From the NCBI RefSeq assembly GCF_018327685.1, contig NZ_BNEL01000001.1, forward strand, positions 2,790,001-2,854,000: 64,000 nt of DNA, written 5' to 3'. Positions 23,606 to 32,320 of the stretch are shown here, piece after piece. Source of the DNA: Streptomyces sp. TS71-3 (lineage in GTDB: Bacteria > Actinomycetota > Actinomycetes > Streptomycetales > Streptomycetaceae). Under the pieces are notes generated by a model, which made no database searches, was not told where the DNA came from, and saw nothing but the letters and a program-made list of their open reading frames with translations. The stretch's first letter is position 1, and each line of letters begins with the position of its first letter. A program made the translations under genes and the position numbers.

Positions 23606-26460
23606 CCGAACCCGAAGTGGCGGTGGCCGAGTTCCTGCCGTTCTACGAGAACCGGATCCCGCGCCGGGCGGTGGCCGAGCGGCTGCTCGGCCCCATCTCC
23701 CGGGTCGCCTCGGCCGAGCACGCCGAGGCACTGGTCGACCAGATCTGGGAAGACCTCGTGCTCAGCGTGGAGGGGCACTCCCTGCGCGTGCTGATCGGCG
23801 AGTTCCACGAGTTCCGGGGCCGGCTGGGGCTGCCCATGTCCGGCGAGAGCGACGAAGCGCTCCAGAAGTTCCGCCGGCATCTGGCGGACCCGGACAGCGG
23901 ACGCGACCTCCTCGCCCGCTACGAGGTGCTGGACCGCCGCCTGACGGTGATCCTCGACCACTTCCTCGACGCCTACGACGAGCTCTTCGCCGCCTACCGC
24001 GAGGACCGTCCGGCGCTCGTCGCGTGCGGCCTGCTGGACAGCGCGGACGAGTCGCCGGCGGGCCTGTTCGCCACCGGAGGCGACCCCCACAACGACAACC
24101 GGCGCGTGATCGGGGTACGCCTCGCCGGGGGCGGACGGCTGGTCTTCAAGCCGCGCACGCTGGTCACCGACACGTTCGTGCGCGACCTCTACGCGGCGGC
24201 CCAGCCGTATCTCATCCACTCCCTCGACGCGTGCGTACCGCTGTCGCTGACCGTCGGCGGCCACGGGTGGCAGCAGTTCGTCACCCCGTCGGCGATGACC
24301 GAGAAGGACCAGCCGGAGCGGTACTTCTACCGGTTCGGCGCGCTGTGCGCGCTGTTCAGCGCGCTCGGTTCGTCCGACCTGCACGACGAGAACCTGCTGG
24401 CCTGCGGCGAGCACCCGTGCGTCATCGACACGGAGATGGTGCTGCGCCCCGACGTGAGCGCGGGGAACGTCTCGCTGGAGAAGCGGCTCATCAACCACGT
24501 GGAACTCTCCGTGGCGTCCACGATGCTCGTCCCGCACGTCAGACCCGACTCGCCGATCGACGTGATCATGGCGGGTGTGGGCGTCGGCAACGAGCAGGTG
24601 TCCGGCAAGCTGAAGAAGACCGTGATCCAGGACCCCGGCACGGACGCCATCCGGCTGCGCTGGGAACCCATCGTGTACCGGCACAAGGACAACGTGCCGC
24701 GGCTCGGCGACGAGAAGCTGGCGTCGGTCCGGTACTTCCGCCACATCACCGCCGGGTACACCGACGCGCTCCGGGCCGTGCGGCAGCGCGAGGCGATCGA
24801 GCGGGTCCTCGACCGGTACGCGGACCTGCCGGTGCGCGTGCTGATCCGCTCGACGATGGTGTACGGGCGCTTCCTCGACGCGACGACACAGCCCAAGTAC
24901 CTCCGCGACACCGCCGAGACGAACCGCTTCCTGGGCCTGCTGAAGCAGTACCCCCAGCACCTGTCGCCCGAGGCCTGCCGCTTCGTCGGCGAGGCGGAGC
25001 GCGCCGCACTGGACACCGGCAACGTGCCCTACTTCACGGCCCGGGCCGACTCCACCGAACTGTCCACGGGCGGCACCCGGCACCCGGGCGTGCACAGGTC
25101 GTCCCCGGCGGACTACGCCCGGACGGGCCTCGCGCTCAACGCAGGGCAGAGCGACGTGTACCACCGCTTCGTGCTGGAGGAGTGCTTCGGCGAGGTCGCC
25201 GCGGCCACACCCGGCGTGATGCCCGCCCAGAGCGTCTTCGCACCCGTCTTCGACGGCGACGGCGACGCCGACGCCGGCGGCGCCTGGTGGCCGCGCGTGG
25301 TCCGCATCCTCCAGGACACGCGGGTGACCCACGAGGGCGAGCGGGGCCTGGAGGCCGGCTGGATCGGCGGAGTGGGACCGGACCGCGGGGTGCCCACCAT
25401 CGTCCCGGGGAACTACGCCTCGTTCCACGACACCGGAGGCATCGTCACCTTCCTCCAGGACGCGGCACGCCGCGACCCGGGCCTGCGGGAGGCGTACCTC
25501 AGCGCGGACCGCGGCCTCAGCGCGCTGCTGCCGGTGTACGGGGAGGCGCTGCTGCGCGCCCCGGAGAGCGTGTTCACCGGTGCGGCCTCGATGCTGCTCA
25601 CGCGGCCGTTCGAGCAGGACCGCGACTGGGTGGCGCGGTTGCTGGAGCGCATCGAGGAGCGGATCGAGGCCGGCACCCTGGAGACCGACCTCGCCAACGG
25701 CCTCGCCGGGCTCGTCACGGCCCTGCTCGCGCGCCTCGAAGCCGGCCACGGAGCACTCGTCGACCAGGACCGCCTCACCGGCCTGTGCCACCGGGTGCTC
25801 GACCACGCGAAGGCGGCACGGGACCGCGCCTGGTTCGACGTGGCCCACGGCGACCTCGGGATGCGGTGGGCCGTGTCCCGCATCGGACGCCACCTGGGCG
25901 ATCAGGCTCTGGTCGACGGGGCCGCGGACTGGCTGGCGGAACGCCTGGCCGAGGGCACGGTGCCGCCGGTTCCCGGCTGGTGCAACGGCAGCGCGGGGCT
26001 GGTGCTGGTCGCCGCGGACGTCCTGACGGCGGCCGGCCGGCCGGAGACGCTGACGGACGGCCGCCTGGCGGATCTGGTGGAACGGGCGACGCGGCTGCCG
26101 GAGCAGGGCCCCTTGGACCTGTCGGTCTGCCACGGCGCGAGCGGGGTGATCCAGTCGCTGATCGCGACGAGCCGCCTGCTGGCGGACCGGTCCCTGCTCG
26201 AACGGGCGGCCGACTACCGGCGGAAGGTGTCGGTGGCCGCCCGCGGCAGCGGTTTCCACACCGGCTGCCCGGGAAGGACCTCGCTGCTGGGCTACATGTT
26301 CGGCTGGTCGGGCATCGGCCACACCGATCTCCTGCTGAGCGAGGCGCTCGACGGCACCGGTAGCGCGTTCATACCGGTCGCCCTGACGGCTCCGGGCACG
26401 CAGAACCCGCACGTACCGCAGGCACCGAGCGAGGCCGCCGTACCCGGAGGCCCTCGATGA
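23602..26460 (+). CDS. lanM2: Class II lanthipeptide synthetase LanM (second copy)
   Basis: 952-residue LanM, clearly divergent from the first copy. Dehydratase motifs: RLVFKPRTLV near residue 179, SSDLHDENLLAC near 258, CVIDTEMVL. Cyclase motifs: FDVAHGDLGM near 748, GWCNGSAG near 792 and SVCHGASG near 841, so zinc ligands and the His are intact. It starts within the lanT stop (ATGA) after GGAGAGCGGGC. Two-component lantibiotics of the lacticin 3147/haloduracin type use one LanM per peptide, which fits two LanM genes and two precursors here. Confidence 0.94.
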   Translation: MTEPEVAVAEFLPFYENRIPRRAVAERLLGPISRVASAEHAEALVDQIWEDLVLSVEGHSLRVLIGEFHEFRGRLGLPMSGESDEALQKFRRHLADPDSGRDLLARYEVLDRRLTVILDHFLDAYDELFAAYREDRPALVACGLLDSADESPAGLFATGGDPHNDNRRVIGVRLAGGGRLVFKPRTLVTDTFVRDLYAAAQPYLIHSLDACVPLSLTVGGHGWQQFVTPSAMTEKDQPERYFYRFGALCALFSALGSSDLHDENLLACGEHPCVIDTEMVLRPDVSAGNVSLEKRLINHVELSVASTMLVPHVRPDSPIDVIMAGVGVGNEQVSGKLKKTVIQDPGTDAIRLRWEPIVYRHKDNVPRLGDEKLASVRYFRHITAGYTDALRAVRQREAIERVLDRYADLPVRVLIRSTMVYGRFLDATTQPKYLRDTAETNRFLGLLKQYPQHLSPEACRFVGEAERAALDTGNVPYFTARADSTELSTGGTRHPGVHRSSPADYARTGLALNAGQSDVYHRFVLEECFGEVAAATPGVMPAQSVFAPVFDGDGDADAGGAWWPRVVRILQDTRVTHEGERGLEAGWIGGVGPDRGVPTIVPGNYASFHDTGGIVTFLQDAARRDPGLREAYLSADRGLSALLPVYGEALLRAPESVFTGAASMLLTRPFEQDRDWVARLLERIEERIEAGTLETDLANGLAGLVTALLARLEAGHGALVDQDRLTGLCHRVLDHAKAARDRAWFDVAHGDLGMRWAVSRIGRHLGDQALVDGAADWLAERLAEGTVPPVPGWCNGSAGLVLVAADVLTAAGRPETLTDGRLADLVERATRLPEQGPLDLSVCHGASGVIQSLIATSRLLADRSLLERAADYRRKVSVAARGSGFHTGCPGRTSLLGYMFGWSGIGHTDLLLSEALDGTGSAFIPVALTAPGTQNPHVPQAPSEAAVPGGPR

Positions 26461-26488
26461 CGACCCCCCACGGAAAAGGATCACCGTC

Positions 26489-26662
26489 ATGAGCAAGAGC
26501 AAGTCGACCAGCGTTGCAGCCTCGTTTCCGCTCATCATCGGCGTCGTCGTCGCGGCCGCCGCCATCACGCAGGACAACTGGGGCGGCGCCGTGCTCGGTC
26601 TGGTGGCCGGCGTCGTCATATCCCTCGTGCTGTCGATGATGGCGCGCCGCCGGAAGAGGTGA
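26489..26662 (+). CDS. 57-residue two-helix membrane protein in the lantibiotic operon
   Basis: Small protein starting MSKSKSTSV, then helix ASFPLIIGVVVAAAAI, a short loop TQDNWGGA, helix VLGLVAGVVISLVLSMMA, and a positive tail RRRKR. It lies 28 nt after lanM2, with GGAAAAGGA upstream, and ends just before the LLM oxidoreductase gene. Its size and hydrophobicity fit a dedicated immunity peptide (LanI/LanH-like), but there is no recognisable homology, so that role is inference. It is too short for a 60-codon gene-calling limit. Confidence 0.8.
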   Translation: MSKSKSTSVAASFPLIIGVVVAAAAITQDNWGGAVLGLVAGVVISLVLSMMARRRKR

Positions 26663-26667
26663 CGGGG

Positions 26668-27651
26668 ATGAAGTACTCCGTCCTCCTGCCCGTGGTGCCG
26701 GTCCGCCCCGAGCAGGCGGTGCTCTTCGCGAACATCGTGCAGTGGACGGGCGCCGAACGCCTGTGGCAGGGGCAGTCGCTGGTGCTGGACTCCCACCACA
26801 CCGCCCAGTGGCTCGCCGGCATCGGCATCCGCGTCCCGACCGGGTTCGGGGTGTCCCTGATGCCGATGCGGTCTCCCTACCAGGCCGCCTTCGAGGCGCG
26901 CTCCGTCGCGCTGGCCACCGGGCACTCCGTCGTGGCCGGTTTCGGTCCGGGACCCGAGGTGTTCCAGAAGGCGCTCCTCGGCCGGCCCTACGCCAGCCCG
27001 CTGCTCGCCTCGCGGGAGTACGTGAGGATCGTGCGCGCGCTGGTGTCGGGCGAGGACGCCATGGTGGACGGGGAGTACTTCTCGGTGTCCGCCCGGCTGG
27101 TACCGCGGCCCGCCCCGCCGGTGTCCGTGGGCCTCGGCGTGCTGCGCCCAAAAATGGCGGCGCTCGCGGGCGAGCTGGCCGACCAGGCCATCACCTGGAT
27201 GTGCTCGGCCGACCACCTCGGCGAGAGTCTGATCCCGGCGATGCGGGCAGCCGACCGCAAGCTCGAACAGCCGGTGCGCACGACGGCCATCGTGCCGCTG
27301 GCCCTCGCGCGCGAGGGCCGCGACGTCACCGCCCTGGTGGAGGCGGCCTGCGGATCACACCTGAAGGCACCCCACTACCAGGACGCGCTGCACAAGGCCG
27401 GCATCACGGTGTCCGGGCAGGGCGGCGGGCAGGACGCGGCCCGGCTGCTGGAGGCGGGCGTGTTCCAGTACGGCACCGTCGAGCAGATCCACGACCGCCT
27501 TGAGGAGTTCCGCGCGGCCGGCGTGGACGAGGTGGTCCTGAACACCATCGGTGTGGCCCAGGTGCACGGCCCGAAGGCGGCGGCCCAGGATCTCCTGGAG
27601 ATCCTGGGCAGCGCGACGGGCGTGTCCGCCGCGGACATCGGACTGAAGTGA
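26668..27651 (+). CDS. LLM-class flavin/F420-dependent oxidoreductase, candidate dehydroalanine reductase (LanJC-type)
   Basis: 327-residue luciferase-like (LLM) protein: MKYSVLLPVVPVRPEQ, VLDSHHTAQWLAG, GFGVSLMPMRSPYQAAFE, VAGFGPGPEVFQ, then PRPAPPVSVGLGVLRPKMA. LLM enzymes in actinomycetes often use coenzyme F420. An F420-dependent reductase of this fold (LxmJ in the lexapeptide pathway, LanJC class) converts dehydroalanine to D-alanine. Lacticin 3147 also contains D-Ala, made by an unrelated LanJ. The cluster position after the LanM genes fits that role. ATG 26668 was chosen over GTG 26659 because AGAGGTGA precedes it. The reaction itself is inference. Confidence 0.8.
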   Translation: MKYSVLLPVVPVRPEQAVLFANIVQWTGAERLWQGQSLVLDSHHTAQWLAGIGIRVPTGFGVSLMPMRSPYQAAFEARSVALATGHSVVAGFGPGPEVFQKALLGRPYASPLLASREYVRIVRALVSGEDAMVDGEYFSVSARLVPRPAPPVSVGLGVLRPKMAALAGELADQAITWMCSADHLGESLIPAMRAADRKLEQPVRTTAIVPLALAREGRDVTALVEAACGSHLKAPHYQDALHKAGITVSGQGGGQDAARLLEAGVFQYGTVEQIHDRLEEFRAAGVDEVVLNTIGVAQVHGPKAAAQDLLEILGSATGVSAADIGLK

Positions 27652-27655
27652 CGCT

Positions 27656-27684
27656 GGGGGCAGCCGGATCTTCCGGCTGCCCCC
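27656..27684 (+). terminator. Strong hairpin terminator at the end of the lantibiotic operon
   Basis: GGGGGCAGCCGGA and TCCGGCTGCCCCC form a perfect 13-bp stem with a 3-nt loop, 4 nt after the oxidoreductase stop, followed by ACGTTT. It marks the right end of the core operon. Confidence 0.9.
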
Positions 27685-27714
27685 ACGTTTCGCGTCCCCC
27701 CGACACCGCCCTTT

Positions 27715-27830
27715 CGGACGCCTGGGACTCCAGGACGCCTCAGGATGCCTGGGCCTCCAGGACGCCTGAGGACGCCCGGGACCCAAGGAGGCCTCAGGAC
27801 GCCCGGGACCCCAGGACCCCGGGATGCGAG
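27715..27830. repeat. Degenerate tandem repeat (GACGCCTGGGACTCCAGGAC type)
   Basis: About six imperfect copies of a 16-20-bp unit built on AGGACGCC(T/C)GAGGAC / GGGACCCCAGGAC. The array runs from the terminator into the 3' end of the SARP gene (stop at 27794), so it overlaps its last codons. Confidence 0.7.
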
Positions 27831-28606
27831 GCGTACCGCGCGACCAGCCGGAGGGCCTCGTCCCCGTCCCAGGTGAGCGCGGCGTTCCGCATCGCCTCGA
27901 CGCTCGGCGGGACATCGAGCCCGAGATCGTTCACGAAGACCGTCCGGCAGCGCTTGATGATGCTCAGGGCACCCGCCGAGTCGCCCTGCACGCAGTACAC
28001 CGCGGCCAGCAGCTCCCACAGGCGCTGCCGGTACGGCGTCTCCGCGATGACGGTCTCGATCCGGTAGGAGAGCATCTCGGTGCGGCGGGCGAGGACCAGA
28101 GCGGTGAAAAGGTCCTCGTACGTGTCGAGACGTGCGTTGCGCAGCCCCGTCGAATGGGCGTCGAACCAGCGTGTCATCGGCAGGTCCTGGCCGAAGGAGC
28201 CGCGCCACAGCGCGAGGGCGCCCTCAAGAACAGTGACGCTCCCGTCGATGTCACCGCGCGCGAGGCAACTCCGCCCCTGCCGTGAGGCCAGAGCGAACTT
28301 CGGCAGATCGACCTCATCGGGTGACGCGTCGATTTCATAACCGCTCTGAGCGCCGCGGCACGTCTTGATCCTGCGGCTCAGTCCCGGCGTGGCCATTTCG
28401 AGATGGCGGCGCAGTCCGGTGAGATGGCTGCGGATGTTCGCCTTGGCCGATTCCGGCGGGCTGTCCCACAACAGATCGCTCAGTTCCGTCATTCCGACCG
28501 GCTGTCCCGTCCGCAGCAGCAGGGCCGTGAGAATGGCGCGCCGGACAGGTGAACTCACTTCGATGTCTTCCACCACGCGGAGCGGACCCAGAATTCTGAA
28601 CAGCAT
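27794..28606 (-). CDS. SARP-family transcriptional activator (BTAD, short form)
   Basis: About 270-residue regulator of the AfsR/SARP family. The N-terminal OmpR-like DNA-binding part reads MLFRILGPLRVVEDIEVSSP, RAILTALLLRTGQPVGMTEL, then ANIRSHLTGLRRHLE; the bacterial transcriptional activation domain follows (LALWRGSFGQDL, RLWELLAAVYCVQGD, NDLGLDVPPSVE). No ATPase domain is attached. ATG 28606 is preferred because GAGGGG lies upstream; a GTG four codons earlier is possible. It faces the lantibiotic operon across a terminator. SARPs usually activate neighbouring biosynthetic genes, so it may control the cluster. Confidence 0.85.
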   Translation of the reverse strand: MLFRILGPLRVVEDIEVSSPVRRAILTALLLRTGQPVGMTELSDLLWDSPPESAKANIRSHLTGLRRHLEMATPGLSRRIKTCRGAQSGYEIDASPDEVDLPKFALASRQGRSCLARGDIDGSVTVLEGALALWRGSFGQDLPMTRWFDAHSTGLRNARLDTYEDLFTALVLARRTEMLSYRIETVIAETPYRQRLWELLAAVYCVQGDSAGALSIIKRCRTVFVNDLGLDVPPSVEAMRNAALTWDGDEALRLVARYASHPGVLGSRAS

Positions 28607-28618
28607 CGTCGTGCACAC

Positions 28619-29770
28619 CCCTCAGACGAGGGGACAGCGCGAACATGTGAACACCGAGTTCCGGCGTGCCGTACGTACGACGTTCGGGCGTCTGATGGCA
28701 GAGCTGGTCGCAATCACAATTCCCCCTTGGTAATGCCTGTTCTCGATGGTCTGGGCGGCTCGCCCACGGCTGTGACGACGTGGAAGGGCAGGGCCCCGCG
28801 GCGTCCTGGCACCGGACCTGCCGGGGCGCGGACCGGCACGGGCGGACGGCGCGTTTCGGCGAGTGATCGGGGCCGGGGCCGGTGAGCGTCCGGGCGCCAT
28901 GGTGTGACGGCGCGACGAAGCGACGACGGACGTCACGGCCGGGCCCGCCGACCGGTGTCCGAGGTGCGAACCGGCGTCCGAGCCGGCCGAGATGGCGAGT
29001 CGCCGGGGCCGCCGGACGGTCGCCGGCGGCGGGCCCGCCGGGCCGCCCGGGAAGCAAAGGGCCAGGTGAAGTCCGCTGGCCCGGTGGCGCCCCGCGTCGG
29101 AATCGGCCCCCCGGCGGGCCTAAGCGCCCCGTGCTGGGGTGGCGAACCCGGCGAGGGCGGGGGCGGACGCGGTCAACGCGGCGGCCACCTTGCGTGCGAG
29201 CACTGGCGACATGGCTGGGCTCCATTCCATGCGTGAACGACGACCGTTGCTGCGGTGCGCATGGAGCCAGTGGTGCCGGCGGCTCCCCCGTCCGCTTCGC
29301 GTTACTCCGCTGCCGCGTGCGACCGCTGAGTCAGAGGCAACCATCCCGGTATCCAGCCTGTCCGCATCCGACAACGCCAGGAACCTGCCTGGCAGGGAGT
29401 TGCCACATTCAGCGGAGAATAAAACGGCGCGGATGGCATCGAATCCCTCACCCCGTGCCGTACGCGTCCCCGCGTCCGATCCCCGGCCCCCCTCACGTTC
29501 TCCCGGAGCCGAAGAGCGGCGATCTGCACTTTCGCGGCGGCATGCACCGCGTACAACGCGACGCGCTCTCATATCCCGGCCTATTCCGATGCCGACCGGG
29601 ACCGCATACGAGAACTCCTCCGTGAGCGCCGCGCCCCGAAGTCGAGCGTGGACACCACGCCGTGCGCCGGTCTACTGTGCGGCGAACGGCAAATGCGTAG
29701 GCGCAAAACGCCAGCCGTCGTGACCAGTTAATTCTTGCGCTTTCCGGAACCACGGCTAGGGGGGCACGCC
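28619..29770. other. Gene-poor gap of 1150 bp
   Basis: No convincing gene. On the minus strand a 31-codon frame begins with GTG at about 28712 after AAGGGGGAA, encodes a basic peptide ending FTCSRCPLV, and stops just before the SARP gene; it may be a leader ORF or chance. CGTACGTACG occurs near 28671. On the plus strand an unrecognised open frame ends at about 29730 with AYSDADRDRIRELLRERR and later CAGLLCGERQ, which could be the tail of a lost gene. The stretch 29390-29425 is locally A-rich and may hold a promoter. Confidence 0.5.
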
Positions 29771-31495
29771 ATGGTTGTGCGTGGCATCGTCAGACAGCAC
29801 CTCGGCATGCTGATCACCGCCATATTCCTTGGTCTGCTGGGGGCTGCCGCGGCCCTCTCGCAGCCCATGCTCATCGGGGAACTCATCAAGGCGGTGTCGG
29901 CGCACCACTCGCTCGTCTGGCCGCTGCTGTCGATCATCGGCCTCTTCTGCCTCGACGCCGTGCTCGGCGCGTCGCACATCTACCTGATCGGACGGGTCGG
30001 CGAGAACGTCGTCTACGGAATGCGCCGTGCGCTGACGATGCGCATCCTGCGCTCCGACACCTCGGCGTTCGCCGGCATGGAGCACGGCGACGTCTTCACC
30101 CGCCTCGTCACCGACACGTCCGTGGCCCGCATCTCGCTGACGCAGTCGGTCGCGCAGATCGTCACCTCGCTGTTCACCGTCGTCGGCGGACTGTCACTGA
30201 TGGCCACGCTCGACTGGCACCTGCTGCTGCTGACCGTCGGGTGCCTCGGCACCGCCAGCGCGCTCTCCCTGCTGGTGGCCCGCCAGGTGCGCCGTGCCGC
30301 CGTGCTGAACCGCACGGACACCAGCGCCTTCGGCTCCCGCGTCCAGCGGGTCATGGGCGCCATGAGCACGGTGAAGGCCTCACGTGCCGAGCAGCGGGAG
30401 ACCGAGGAGGTCAGCGCCGCCGCGGACCTGGCCCGCCGCTCCGGCATCCGGGTGGGCGCCCTGACCGCGATGATGTCGCCCGCCATGAACGTCGGGACGC
30501 AGGCGTCGCTCGCCGCGGTCATCGGCTGGGGCGTGTCGCGGGTGGCGGGCGGGGCCCTGTCCCTCGCGGACCTGACGGCCTTCGTGATGTACCTCTTCTA
30601 CCTGGTCGCCCCGCTGGCCCTGGTGTTCATGTCCATCGGCCAGTTCCAGCAGGGCCGCGCGGCGATCGACCGGGTCGAGGAGCTCGCCGGGATCGAGCAG
30701 GAGGAGACCCGGGCACTCGACCCGGCGCCCCTCGGCGAGGGACCCGCCATCACGTTCGAGAACGTCACGTTCCGCTACGCCGATCCGGCCGCCGAGCCCG
30801 CTCTCGACCAGGTCTCCTTCGAGGTGCCGAGGCGCGGTCTGACGGCCATCGTGGGACCGTCCGGGGCCGGCAAGACCACCGTCTTCAAGCTGGTCGAGCG
30901 CTTCTACCGCCCGCAGTACGGCGCCGTGCGCCTGAGCGGGGCCGACGTGGCGGACATGCCGCTGGACCAGATACGTTCCGTGGTCGGCTACGTCGAGCAG
31001 AACAACCCGCTGCTCCGCGGCACGGTCCACGACAACCTCACCTACGCCGCCCCGGGCGCCGCGCCCGCCGCCGTCACCGAGGCCGTGGAGATGTCCGCCC
31101 TCACCGACGTCGTGGACGGGCTGCCCGACGGCCTGCGCACCCAGCTCGGCGAGCAGGGCGCCGGCCTGTCCGGGGGCCAGCAGCAGCGCCTGGCCATCGC
31201 CCGCACGCTGCTCCAGCACCCCCAGGTCATCCTGCTCGACGAGGCCACCGCGCATCTGGACAGCGACGCCGAGGCCCGGCTCATCGACACCGTCACCGGT
31301 GTCGCCAAGGACTGCGCGGTGCTCATGATCGGGCACCGCATCTCCACCGTCATGGCGGCCGACCACATCATCGTCCTCGACGGCGGCCGGGTACGGGCGG
31401 TGGGCACGCACGACGACCTCATGGAGAGCGACGAGCTGTACCGCCGCCTGGCCACGCGGCAACTCGGCCTGCCGTCCCTCCAGTCGGCCGGCTGA
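29771..31495 (+). CDS. ABC exporter, fused membrane and ATPase domains
   Basis: 574-residue half-transporter of the multidrug/lipid exporter type. Six membrane helices occupy the first 290 residues (HLGMLITAIFLGLLGAAAAL, SIIGLFCLDAVLGASHIYLI and others). The ATPase has IVGPSGAGKTT near 362, LSGGQQQRLAIARTLLQ near 466, VILLDEATAHLDS and a switch GHR. No C39 peptidase. AGGGGGG lies six nt before the ATG 29771. It may export a cluster product or provide resistance, but the 1.1-kb gap to the SARP gene makes cluster membership uncertain. Confidence 0.88.
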   Translation: MVVRGIVRQHLGMLITAIFLGLLGAAAALSQPMLIGELIKAVSAHHSLVWPLLSIIGLFCLDAVLGASHIYLIGRVGENVVYGMRRALTMRILRSDTSAFAGMEHGDVFTRLVTDTSVARISLTQSVAQIVTSLFTVVGGLSLMATLDWHLLLLTVGCLGTASALSLLVARQVRRAAVLNRTDTSAFGSRVQRVMGAMSTVKASRAEQRETEEVSAAADLARRSGIRVGALTAMMSPAMNVGTQASLAAVIGWGVSRVAGGALSLADLTAFVMYLFYLVAPLALVFMSIGQFQQGRAAIDRVEELAGIEQEETRALDPAPLGEGPAITFENVTFRYADPAAEPALDQVSFEVPRRGLTAIVGPSGAGKTTVFKLVERFYRPQYGAVRLSGADVADMPLDQIRSVVGYVEQNNPLLRGTVHDNLTYAAPGAAPAAVTEAVEMSALTDVVDGLPDGLRTQLGEQGAGLSGGQQQRLAIARTLLQHPQVILLDEATAHLDSDAEARLIDTVTGVAKDCAVLMIGHRISTVMAADHIIVLDGGRVRAVGTHDDLMESDELYRRLATRQLGLPSLQSAG

Positions 31496-31517
31496 CGGGC
31501 AGGCGCCCCCTGAACGT

Positions 31518-31594
31518 GGGCGTGGCCGCTGCCGACACCGCGGCCACGCCCGCAGCCACACGCACGGCCCGCGTCCCGGCTGGGGCGCGGGCCG
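31518..31594. terminator. Two consecutive hairpins between convergent genes
   Basis: GGGCGTGGCCGC (31518-31529) pairs perfectly with GCGGCCACGCCC (31540-31551), and CGGCCCGCG (31565-31573) with CGCGGGCCG (31586-31594). They lie between the convergent exporter and protease genes and can terminate both strands. Confidence 0.85.
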
Positions 31595-31633
31595 CGGGCG
31601 CCTGCGATCCGCCTCAGCTCGCGGTGATCCGCC

Positions 31634-32320
31634 TCAGTTCGCGCCGACCGTCTGCTCGATCCAGTCCAGGTGCGGTGCGATGGCGGTGTAGACGGTGAAC
31701 CCGGCGGCGCCGCAGTCCCCGATGGGCCCCCGGCTGGTCACCGCCACGACCGCGCCGTCCACGAGCGCGGGCGTGCCGGAGTCGCCGTTGCAGGCGGTCG
31801 CGGTGGCCGTCTGCGCCACGCACAGCTCGTCGTCCGCGCCGCACTGCCCCTGCACCTCGGTGTCGAGCTGCTTCAGCAGCCGCGGGGACGTCGGGTTCGT
31901 GGAGCTGTCCATGCCCCAGCCCAGCAGCCGGATCGGGCCACCGGTGGGCATGGACCCGATCCTCATCGGCTCCTCGGCGGCGGGGCGGGCCAGCTTGACC
32001 AGCCCGAGGTCGCCGTCGGGCGCCTGCACGGCGGCGGCGACACCGATCACCTCGCCCCCGGCCGTACGGTCGTTGGAGCCGACGCGCACCGGATCGCCCG
32101 GCGCCACGTCCGCCACGCAGTGCCCCGCGGTGACGACCCACTGCGGCGCGATCAGCCCCCCGCCGCACCCGTCGCCACCGTCGTCGTGACCGAGGTCGGC
32201 GATCCACGGGTACGACTCGGTCGCGGTCTGCCCGCCGATGATCGCCGACGCGGGCCCCGCGGCGAGCCCGAGCGCGGCCCCCGACGCGAGCAGCGCCACC
32301 AGCAGCTTGCGCATGCGCAT
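31634..32320 (-). CDS. Secreted trypsin-like serine protease (S1 family)
   Basis: 228-residue exported protease. Signal peptide MRMRKLLVALLASGAALGLA ending GPASA, directly followed by IIGGQTATE, the typical mature N-terminus of chymotrypsin-fold enzymes; there is no propeptide. The triad is H67 (WVVTAGHC), D104 (PDGDLGLVKL) and S181 (ACNGDSGTP). Six cysteines can form disulfides. ATG 32320 was chosen because AAGGAGAAG precedes it and it gives a proper signal peptide. A 19-bp duplication (GATCCGCCTCAGYTCGCG) spans the stop. Whether it trims the lantibiotic peptides is unknown. Confidence 0.9.
   Translation of the reverse strand: MRMRKLLVALLASGAALGLAAGPASAIIGGQTATESYPWIADLGHDDGGDGCGGGLIAPQWVVTAGHCVADVAPGDPVRVGSNDRTAGGEVIGVAAAVQAPDGDLGLVKLARPAAEEPMRIGSMPTGGPIRLLGWGMDSSTNPTSPRLLKQLDTEVQGQCGADDELCVAQTATATACNGDSGTPALVDGAVVAVTSRGPIGDCGAAGFTVYTAIAPHLDWIEQTVGAN

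Noticed and set aside
23542..27216. Very long minus-strand frame opposite lanM2 and the LLM gene
   Set aside because: Crosses several plus-strand genes, low-complexity Arg/Gly/Val composition, typical complementary-frame artefact.
28335..29225. Minus-strand frame upstream of and overlapping the SARP gene
   Set aside because: It overlaps the SARP coding region in another frame and has Pro/Arg/Gly-rich random composition.
29139..29723. Plus-strand frame of 194 codons in the gap before the exporter
   Set aside because: Composition and lack of motifs or ribosome binding site do not support a gene.
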